From Magnetococcales bacterium (GTDB lineage Bacteria > Pseudomonadota > Magnetococcia > Magnetococcales > Magnetaquicoccaceae): a stretch of DNA of 5,152 nucleotides. Both the position numbers and the translations under genes were made by a program. Numbering within the stretch: position 1 is the stretch's first letter; each line of letters starts with the position of its first letter. Positions 1 through 4,278 of the stretch are shown one piece after another. The stretch spans positions 1 to 5,152 of the forward strand of contig JADGCR010000166.1 in assembly GCA_015228895.1 (NCBI GenBank). The letters run 5' to 3'. The notes under the pieces were generated by a model. The model was not told the origin of the DNA and did no database searches. It saw nothing but the letters and a program-made list of their open reading frames with translations.

Positions 1-18
1 GATGCCTGCGCATGGGGA

Positions 19-1407
19 TCAGATCCGCCTGAACCCCCGGAAGCTGCTGTCCTTCTGTTTGTACAAAAGATCCAACTGTCGCAGGGAGCTGGCATGCACA
101 TGCCGGTTGTAGGCTTCCAGCAGTTGCAGATTGGCTTCGTACAGGCCGTCGTAGAACTCTGCGTCGCTCAAGTCGGTCATGTTGACCGAGAGCAGATCGG
201 AGTTGGTGTGTTTGTTTTCGTAGAAATCGGCGCAATCCTTGAGCAATCCGCGTTGGATGGCCTCGTAATAGAGGGGTGAGCCGGGGTAGGGGGTGACCGG
301 TCGGATGGTTCGGCATTGGGCGTGGTCGTCGTAGCGCAGCAGGAACTCCACACCCTTTTGCAAACTCTCCCGGCTGTCCCCCGGATTGCCGAAGATGATG
401 TTGAAGCCCGGACTGATGCCCGAGGCCAGGGTGGCCTCGATGCCGCGCACGATCTGCCGGGTGGTCAGGGCCTTGTTCATGCGCTTGAGCACCTGGTCGT
501 CCATGGCCTCGATGCCGTAGTTGATGAAGACGCAACCGGCCCGCTTCATCAGGGCGAGCAGCTCCGGTCGGGCGAAGTTGAGGCGACCGTTGGCGCACCA
601 GCGGAATTGCAGACCCTGGCGCAGGATCGCCTCGCACAGTTCGGTGGTCCGCTTCATGGACGACATCAACAGCTCATCCTGAAAGAAGACATAGCTGATT
701 CCGTAATCCCGTTGCAGGTGGCGGATCTCCTCCAGAACCGCATCCACCGCGCGCAGCCGGTACCCCTTGTCCATCCGGTAGCAGAACGAGCAGGTGAAAT
801 TGCAGCCCCGTGACGAGAGCACCGGGATGGTGAAGTCGGTATCCCGGCTATTGGGGCCCTTGACCAGCCGGTAGATCCGCATGGGGAAGAGGTGGTAGGC
901 GGGCAGGGGGATCTCGTCCAGGTTTTCGATCAACGCACGGCCCGGCGTGATGGTGAGGCGGTCGTTTTCCACAAAGGCGATGCCTTTGACTTGTGATAAT
1001 GGCGTTTTTTCCTCCAGGGCGCGCACCAGTTCCACCACGGTGATCTCCCCTTCGCCCATCACCACGGCGTCGGCCCGGGTTTTTTGCAGGAAGTGGCCCG
1101 GATCCGGGGTGGGGCCATGGCCGCCCAGCACGAAGAAGGGGCGGTTGCGGGAGGCGTTGACCGCCTGGGCCAGGGTGAGGAGCTTTTTGTATTGATAGTA
1201 GCCGCCGATGACGCCGATGCCCAGCACATCGTAGGGATGGGCATCCAGATGGGCGGTGAGAAGGGCATCGGGATGGTGTTCGGTATCCTGGTTGAAGATT
1301 TCCACCTGATGGCCGGCCTGCACCAAAACGGCGGCGATGTAGCCGATATTGAGCGGAAAGAAGTTGCTGTAGGAGCTGTTGTCGTAGACTACGAGCAGGA
1401 TGCGCAT
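19..1407 (-). CDS. B12-binding-domain radical SAM protein
   Basis: This is a 462-residue protein with two recognisable parts. Residues 1-135 resemble the Rossmann-like cobalamin-binding domain: the hydrophobic strand MRILLVVYDN, then a VLGIGVIGGYY strand-turn, VLGGHGPTPDP near 93-103 and VMGEGE at 116-121. Residues 190-400 are a radical SAM core with the [4Fe-4S] cysteines C202, C206 and C209 in CNFTCSFCY (CxxxCxxC), YGIEAMDD near 297-304 and the FGNPGDS loop near 339-345. The first domain has no DxHxxG cobalamin-ligand motif, as in many class B radical SAM enzymes. Known relatives carry out SAM-dependent methylations or ring rearrangements on sugars, lipids, tetrapyrroles or natural products; the substrate here cannot be read from the sequence. 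Residues from about 400 onward form an unassigned helical tail. The ATG at 1407 has purine-rich AAGGAG and GAGGA upstream, and the gene ends with TGA at 21-19. It is probably the third gene of the minus-strand cluster. The family call is firm; the reaction is unknown. Confidence 0.93.
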   Translation of the reverse strand: MRILLVVYDNSSYSNFFPLNIGYIAAVLVQAGHQVEIFNQDTEHHPDALLTAHLDAHPYDVLGIGVIGGYYQYKKLLTLAQAVNASRNRPFFVLGGHGPTPDPGHFLQKTRADAVVMGEGEITVVELVRALEEKTPLSQVKGIAFVENDRLTITPGRALIENLDEIPLPAYHLFPMRIYRLVKGPNSRDTDFTIPVLSSRGCNFTCSFCYRMDKGYRLRAVDAVLEEIRHLQRDYGISYVFFQDELLMSSMKRTTELCEAILRQGLQFRWCANGRLNFARPELLALMKRAGCVFINYGIEAMDDQVLKRMNKALTTRQIVRGIEATLASGISPGFNIIFGNPGDSRESLQKGVEFLLRYDDHAQCRTIRPVTPYPGSPLYYEAIQRGLLKDCADFYENKHTNSDLLSVNMTDLSDAEFYDGLYEANLQLLEAYNRHVHASSLRQLDLLYKQKDSSFRGFRRI

Positions 1408-1413
1408 GTTTTA

Positions 1414-1425
1414 TCCTCTCTCCTT
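1414..1425 (-). promoter_or_regulatory. Ribosome binding site of the radical SAM gene
   Basis: Read on the minus strand, AAGGAGAGAGGA lies just before the ATG at 1407. It offers AAGGAG with a 12-nt spacing and GAGGA with a 6-nt spacing. It supports this ATG as the start. The right-hand end touches the foot of the hairpin at 1427-1465, so folding of that hairpin could influence access to this site. Confidence 0.7.
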
Positions 1426-1426
1426 A

Positions 1427-1465
1427 GAGCCTGTCGCTAAAATGCCATCTTTCCGCGACGGGCTC
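1427..1465 (-). repeat. Imperfect inverted repeat / stem-loop in front of the radical SAM gene
   Basis: GAGCCTGTCGC at 1427-1437 is repeated inverted as GCGACGGGCTC at 1455-1465: 11 positions with one mismatch (A·C in a minus-strand RNA), around a 17-nt loop. There is no T-run on the downstream (minus-strand) side, so it is not a standard intrinsic terminator. It sits between the stop of the TPR-glycosyltransferase gene and the ribosome binding site of the radical SAM gene. It may be an mRNA processing or stability element, an attenuating structure, or the remnant of a small mobile terminal repeat. No transposase is present nearby. Confidence 0.6.
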
Positions 1466-1481
1466 CTTTGTGACAAGCCGT

Positions 1482-1518
1482 GCGCGTGCGCGGATGCCCT
1501 TGGCATCAGCGCACACGC
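1482..1518 (-). terminator. Strong stem-loop at the 3' end of the TPR-glycosyltransferase gene
   Basis: GATGCC at 1493-1498 and GGCATC at 1502-1507 pair around the 3-nt loop CTT. After a one-base mismatch the stem continues with GTGCGC (1486-1491) against GCGCAC (1509-1514), then after another mismatch with GCG (1482-1484) against CGC (1516-1518). That gives 15 base pairs in 37 nt. The stem overlaps the stop codon and last codons of the TPR gene. No U-tract follows on the minus strand, so it is better read as a 3'-end stabiliser, partial terminator or pause than as a clean rho-independent terminator. The terminator type is the nearest category, not a proven role. Confidence 0.5.
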
Positions 1519-3083
1519 CCCAAGAGAAAACGGATGAGCGGGTCCAGTTCCATCGGTGCGCCCTCTTCGGCCCGGAAAAGGCGCATGGAAGGGTACCAGG
1601 GGGAGTCGTCCCGCTTGACCATCCAATACCAGAGCGAACCCGGCCAGAGCATCAGCAGGGTGGGGACCCCCAATGCCCCGGCCATGTGGGCCGTGGTGTT
1701 GGAGATGGTGACCACGGCATCCATGGCCGCGACCTGGGCGGCGAAACCGTCCAGATCCGCCATCTGGTCGATGGTGTCGTCATGCAGGATCCCGATGCCG
1801 GTAGCCGCCGTGAAGGCCGCCCGTTCCGCGCCGGTGTCGCCGTATTGCAGATCGACGAAGGTGATGCCGGGCAGGGAGAGCAGGGGGTGCAATTCGGCAA
1901 GCGCCATGGATTTCTTTTTGCCCAACGTCGGATTGGCGCTGTGCCAGGCGATGCCGGTGAGCAGGCCGCGCCCCTCCGGGAGATAGCGCTGCCGCAGGAG
2001 GGCGCTCCTTTCCCGGTCGGCTGCCAGAAAGGCGTTGCGCTGCGGGAAAGCGGCCCCGTCGCTGCGCAGCCATTGTCCCAGGCTGCCCAGCGGGGTGACG
2101 AAATCGCATTCCGCTTCCGCCGCGCGTCGTTCCTTTTCCCGGCCCGTGCCGATGCAGCGGCAGCCGGGGAAGGAGCGCGCGAACAGGGGCACCAGCCGTT
2201 CATCGCATTCCAGGATGACCCTGGCGCCCCTGGCCAGCAGATCGGGCAGCATGCTCGCATGGAGAATGGCGTCGCCCACCCCCTGCTCCGGCAGGATCAG
2301 CAGGGTCTTGCCGGCCGGATCCCCCCCCTGCCACCAGGGGAGGCCGGGTGCGGAGTCGATGACCACCGGTTCGAGGCGTTCCGGATGGTAACGGGTTTCG
2401 TACCAGCGCCACCCCTCCGCGAAGCGGCCCTGGGCCAGCAGGAGCTGCCCCAGGTTGCAGCGGGCGTCGGCCTGTTCGGGCCGCAGGGCCAGCACCTGCC
2501 GGAAGCGGATTTCCGCCTCCTGGTATTGTTTCCGGTCGGCGAGCAGGTTGGCCAGGTTGTTGAGCGCTCTGATCTCGTCGGGCTGAAGGGTCAGTACCTG
2601 GCGCAACAGGGGTTCGGCCTCCGCGTGGCGTTGGGCTTCCACCAGGAGGTTGCCCAGTCCCAGCAGGGACTCCACGCAGTCGGGATCGGCCTGGAGCGCC
2701 TGGCGGAAAGCGGCTTCCGCCTCCGCAAGCCGTTTTTGCTTTTTTAAGAGAATGCCCAGATTGTTGTGGATGTTGGCCAGATCGGGCCGCAGTTGCGCGG
2801 CCCGGCGATAGTGCGCCTCGGCCTGGTCGAAGGCTGCCCGGGCCTGGCAGAGGTTGCCCAGGGTGACCAGGGCGATGGCATCGTCCGGGTTGAGTTTCAG
2901 CAGTTGCCCGAGACGCTGTTCCGCCTGCGCGTGCGCGCCTTGTTCCAGATGGGCGATCGCGGTCAGATGCAAGAGGCGGATATCGGTTTTGCGGGTTGCC
3001 AGCAGCCGTTCCGCCCTGGCCAGGGCGGTCGCTTTCTCCCCGCGCTGGTAGAGGTCGAAGACGGCCTGGACCGGATCCCTCAT
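1506..3083 (-). CDS. TPR-repeat protein with C-terminal GT-B glycosyltransferase-like domain
   Basis: This is a 525-residue protein. Residues 35-204 hold five successive 34-residue tetratricopeptide repeats ending in motifs such as LNPDD, LRPDL, ADPDC, LQPDE and LRPEQ. A degenerate repeat precedes them (1-34) and a partial one follows (205-234, ending in GWRWYETRY). Residues 245-525 match the glycosyltransferase-9/41-like domain often fused to TPRs: KTLLILPEQGVGDAI (259-273), GARVILECDERLVPLF (286-301), GIAWHSANPT (377-386), a VDLQYGD strand (410-416), ISNTTAHMAGALGVPTLLML (460-479) and DSPWYPSMRLFR (493-504). The TPR part probably binds the acceptor protein and the GT-B part a nucleotide sugar; both substrates are unknown. 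The ATG at 3083 overlaps the stop of the upstream phosphatase gene as ATGA, indicating translational coupling. The same frame stays open upstream to 3383, but that stretch is low-complexity R/G/P sequence antisense in frame to the phosphatase gene and is excluded. FlmG, the Caulobacter flagellin glycosyltransferase, has the same domain order. Confidence 0.92.
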   Translation of the reverse strand: MRDPVQAVFDLYQRGEKATALARAERLLATRKTDIRLLHLTAIAHLEQGAHAQAEQRLGQLLKLNPDDAIALVTLGNLCQARAAFDQAEAHYRRAAQLRPDLANIHNNLGILLKKQKRLAEAEAAFRQALQADPDCVESLLGLGNLLVEAQRHAEAEPLLRQVLTLQPDEIRALNNLANLLADRKQYQEAEIRFRQVLALRPEQADARCNLGQLLLAQGRFAEGWRWYETRYHPERLEPVVIDSAPGLPWWQGGDPAGKTLLILPEQGVGDAILHASMLPDLLARGARVILECDERLVPLFARSFPGCRCIGTGREKERRAAEAECDFVTPLGSLGQWLRSDGAAFPQRNAFLAADRERSALLRQRYLPEGRGLLTGIAWHSANPTLGKKKSMALAELHPLLSLPGITFVDLQYGDTGAERAAFTAATGIGILHDDTIDQMADLDGFAAQVAAMDAVVTISNTTAHMAGALGVPTLLMLWPGSLWYWMVKRDDSPWYPSMRLFRAEEGAPMELDPLIRFLLGRVR

Positions 3084-3880
3084 TCCAGTCCGGCCTGGTT
3101 CAGAATGGCCCGCATCGGGCCGTGCAGGTTGTTGTGGGCCGCCACCACATGGCCGTTTTGCAGATAATCCCCGGCTCCGGAAAAATCGCTCACCAGTCCG
3201 CCGGCCTCCAGCACCAGCAGGGCCCCGGCGGCGATGTCCCAGGGGGAGAGGCCGATCTCCCAGAAGCCGTCGTAGCGTCCCGCGGCCACATAGGCCAGAT
3301 CCAGAGATGCCGCTCCCTGGCGGCGCTGATCCCCGACCTGCTCGTAGAAGCCGGCGAATGCCTTCTGATAGCGTTCGAACCACTGGGGACGGCGGCAGGG
3401 AAAGCCGGTGGCGATCAGGGCGCCGGTCAGACCCGTGGGCTGGGTGACGCGCACGCGTCGGTCGTTCAGATAGGCCCCGCGTCCCCGTTCGGCGACGAAC
3501 AGTTCGTCGCGCATGGGATCGTAGACCACTCCGCCCAGCAGGGTGTTTCCTTCCGCCAGGGCGATGGAGATGGCGAAATGGGGCACGCCGTGCAGAAAGT
3601 TGAGGGTGCCGTCGATGGGATCGACGATCCAGCAGGGCCGGTCCCGTTTGCCGGTCGCCCCCTGTTCTTCCGCCAGCACCCCGTACTGGGGATAGGCGCG
3701 CTTCAACTCGCGCAGGATCTCCTCTTCCACCGCGAGGTCGGCGCTGGTGACCGGATCGTTTCTCCCCTTGGCGCGCACTTGCAGTTCATGGCGGCGGTCG
3801 AACTGGGAGCGCGCCAGGATGCCCGCCTTGCGCGCCGTGCGCACGGCGATGTTGACGGGAGGGGAGAAGTTGATCGGCAT
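3080..3880 (-). CDS. suhB: Inositol-1-monophosphatase (SuhB family)
   Basis: This 266-residue protein is very close to the 267 residues of E. coli SuhB. Cytoplasmic enzymes of this family hydrolyse myo-inositol 1-phosphate and related sugar or polyol phosphates using Mg2+; in E. coli SuhB also acts in rRNA transcription antitermination. The metal-site motifs are intact: KGRNDPVTSAD (38-48), LAEE with E71/E72, WIVDPIDGTLNFLHGVPHF (84-102) with D87, D90, G91 and T92, and WDIAAGALLVLEAGG (214-228) with D215. LDLAYVAAGRYDGFWEIGL (193-211) is also typical of the family. The start is placed at the ATG at 3880 because MPINFSPPVNIAVRTARKAG aligns with the normal SuhB N-terminus and AGGGA lies 9 nt upstream; a GTG at 3931 in the same frame would add 17 atypical residues. 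It is the first gene of the minus-strand cluster. Family certain; the physiological substrate, possibly a phosphate precursor for glycan synthesis, is not known. Confidence 0.95.
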   Translation of the reverse strand: MPINFSPPVNIAVRTARKAGILARSQFDRRHELQVRAKGRNDPVTSADLAVEEEILRELKRAYPQYGVLAEEQGATGKRDRPCWIVDPIDGTLNFLHGVPHFAISIALAEGNTLLGGVVYDPMRDELFVAERGRGAYLNDRRVRVTQPTGLTGALIATGFPCRRPQWFERYQKAFAGFYEQVGDQRRQGAASLDLAYVAAGRYDGFWEIGLSPWDIAAGALLVLEAGGLVSDFSGAGDYLQNGHVVAAHNNLHGPMRAILNQAGLE

Positions 3881-3889
3881 GGCATTTTT

Positions 3890-3894
3890 TCCCT
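3890..3894 (-). promoter_or_regulatory. Ribosome binding site of the suhB-like gene
   Basis: AGGGA on the minus strand ends 9 nt before the ATG at 3880, followed by an A-rich spacer. It decides in favour of this start over the upstream in-frame GTG at 3931. Confidence 0.6.
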
Positions 3895-3914
3895 GGACGA
3901 AACTTTCATGATGG

Positions 3915-3941
3915 GGGGATCCCCTCGCCACCCACGCGTGG
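3915..3941. repeat. Two adjacent perfect 10-bp palindromes upstream of suhB-like gene
   Basis: GGGGATCCCC at 3915-3924 and CCACGCGTGG at 3932-3941 are each perfect palindromes, separated by 7 bp, 35-61 bp upstream of the phosphatase ATG. Two such sites side by side could be a regulator-binding region. In GC-rich DNA short GC palindromes also arise by chance, and neither matches an operator I can name. Confidence 0.35.
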
Positions 3942-4003
3942 AACGCTCGCAGAGAGCCCCACGGTAAAACAGGCTGGGCAATCCTGACCCTCTGCCAGTC
4001 TGC

Positions 4004-4130
4004 TTACGGTAGCATGTTTTGCCAGGGCAGACCACCCATGGGAAACAATTGCCGCTCTCTCTTATCGCATGTCGGTAAGGAAAGTTGGATGCCAGTGTAG
4101 CTTTCGTGAATGGGGGTTGACGGAAGCATG
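4004..4130 (+). repeat. Pair of imperfect 13-bp direct repeats upstream of the flgK promoter
   Basis: TTACGGTAGCATG at 4004-4016 and TGACGGAAGCATG at 4118-4130 agree at 11 of 13 positions and begin 114 bp apart, close to a whole number of helical turns. Shorter CGGTAA copies occur at 3962-3967 and 4073-4078. They lie upstream of a sigma-54-type promoter, where activator-binding sites are expected. The activator is not identified. Confidence 0.35.
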
Positions 4131-4147
4131 ATTGTATTTTTTAGATA

Positions 4148-4160
4148 TTTCAATATATTG
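4148..4160 (+). promoter_or_regulatory. Possible IHF binding site upstream of flgK
   Basis: TTTCAATATATTG fits the IHF consensus WATCAANNNNTTR with one mismatch (second base), inside an AT-rich stretch. It contains the perfect palindrome CAATATATTG at 4151-4160. It ends 40 bp before the sigma-54-type promoter, where IHF commonly bends DNA so that an upstream activator can reach sigma-54 polymerase. The palindrome could equally be a different operator. Confidence 0.35.
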
Positions 4161-4200
4161 ACCAACAATCGGTCCGGATCGGCTCGTTCTTCCATAAAAT

Positions 4201-4216
4201 TGGCATGGCTTCTGCA
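4201..4216 (+). promoter_or_regulatory. Sigma-54 (RpoN) -24/-12 promoter of flgK
   Basis: TGGCATGGCTTCTGCA matches the consensus TGGCACGN4TTGCA except for C to T in the -24 box and the first T of the -12 box. The diagnostic GG (4202-4203) and GC (4214-4215) are separated by exactly 10 bp. Transcription would begin near 4227, giving a leader of about 52 nt before the flgK ATG. Sigma-54 control of middle or late flagellar genes is well established in several bacterial groups and requires an enhancer-binding activator of the FlbD/FlrC/FlgR type. A weaker sigma-28-like reading overlaps it. Confidence 0.7.
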
Positions 4217-4263
4217 CATTACATTTCAACCGCAAGTTCGGGTTCACCGTCACTCGTTGGAAT

Positions 4264-4267
4264 GGAG
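4264..4267 (+). promoter_or_regulatory. Ribosome binding site of flgK
   Basis: GGAG lies 11 nt before the ATG at 4279, slightly longer than the usual spacing. The nearer GGGA at 4273-4276 is too close to the start to serve. The start is fixed mainly by the conserved FlgK N-terminus. Confidence 0.5.
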
Positions 4268-4278
4268 TTTTTGGGACC

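Larger units (their letters stand above)
3881..4278. other. Divergent intergenic region between suhB-like gene and flgK
   Basis: This 398-bp stretch has no convincing gene. Small frames that cross it (4004-4219 and 4062-4376 on the minus strand, 4110-4292 on the plus strand) have no recognisable domains, and two of them run across the flgK start. Its flgK-proximal half is clearly more AT-rich than the flanking genes, especially 4131-4160. It should contain the promoters of both divergent units. The flgK side has a sigma-54-type promoter, an IHF-like site and a pair of 13-bp repeats. For the minus-strand cluster I see no convincing -35/-10 pair, only two palindromes near the phosphatase start. 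Confidence 0.8.

Noticed and set aside
1..13. Possible start of a further minus-strand gene (ATG at 13, 5 bp after the radical SAM stop)
   Set aside because: Only four codons are visible and no clear ribosome binding site precedes them, so it cannot be supported here.
1437..1448. Three-codon frame Met-Ala-Phe-stop inside the hairpin loop region
   Set aside because: An AAGGAG lies about 14 nt upstream on the minus strand, but such a tiny frame is easily due to chance and carries no regulatory codon pattern.
1411..1626. Minus-strand 71-codon frame
   Set aside because: It overlaps the 3' end of the TPR-glycosyltransferase gene in another frame and continues into the hairpin spacer; no recognisable features.
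1470..2747. Long plus-strand open frame of 425 codons
   Set aside because: It is antisense to the TPR-glycosyltransferase gene, whose TPR and GT-B motifs are unmistakable. The antisense product has no recognisable domain; such frames are expected in GC-rich coding DNA.
3084..3383. N-terminal extension of 100 codons on the TPR-glycosyltransferase
   Set aside because: The extension is Arg/Gly/Pro-rich sequence lying over the phosphatase gene in another frame. The ATG at 3083 in an ATGA overlap and the start of the TPR helices fit a start there.
3881..3931. GTG at 3931 as start of the phosphatase
   Set aside because: The added 17 residues do not resemble SuhB N-termini, and the ATG at 3880 has a suitable ribosome binding site and family-typical length.
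2996..3967. Plus-strand open frame of 323 codons
   Set aside because: It lies antisense to the complete inositol monophosphatase gene and shows no family motifs.
4117..4146. Possible sigma-70 promoter with TTGACG at 4117-4122
   Set aside because: The -35 box is good, but the best -10 at 17-18 bp spacing (TTTAGA or TTAGAT) is poor.
4195..4221. Sigma-28-like promoter TAAA-N15-GCACATTA for flgK
   Set aside because: The -10 matches GCCGATAA at only 5 of 8 positions, while the overlapping sigma-54 elements fit much better.
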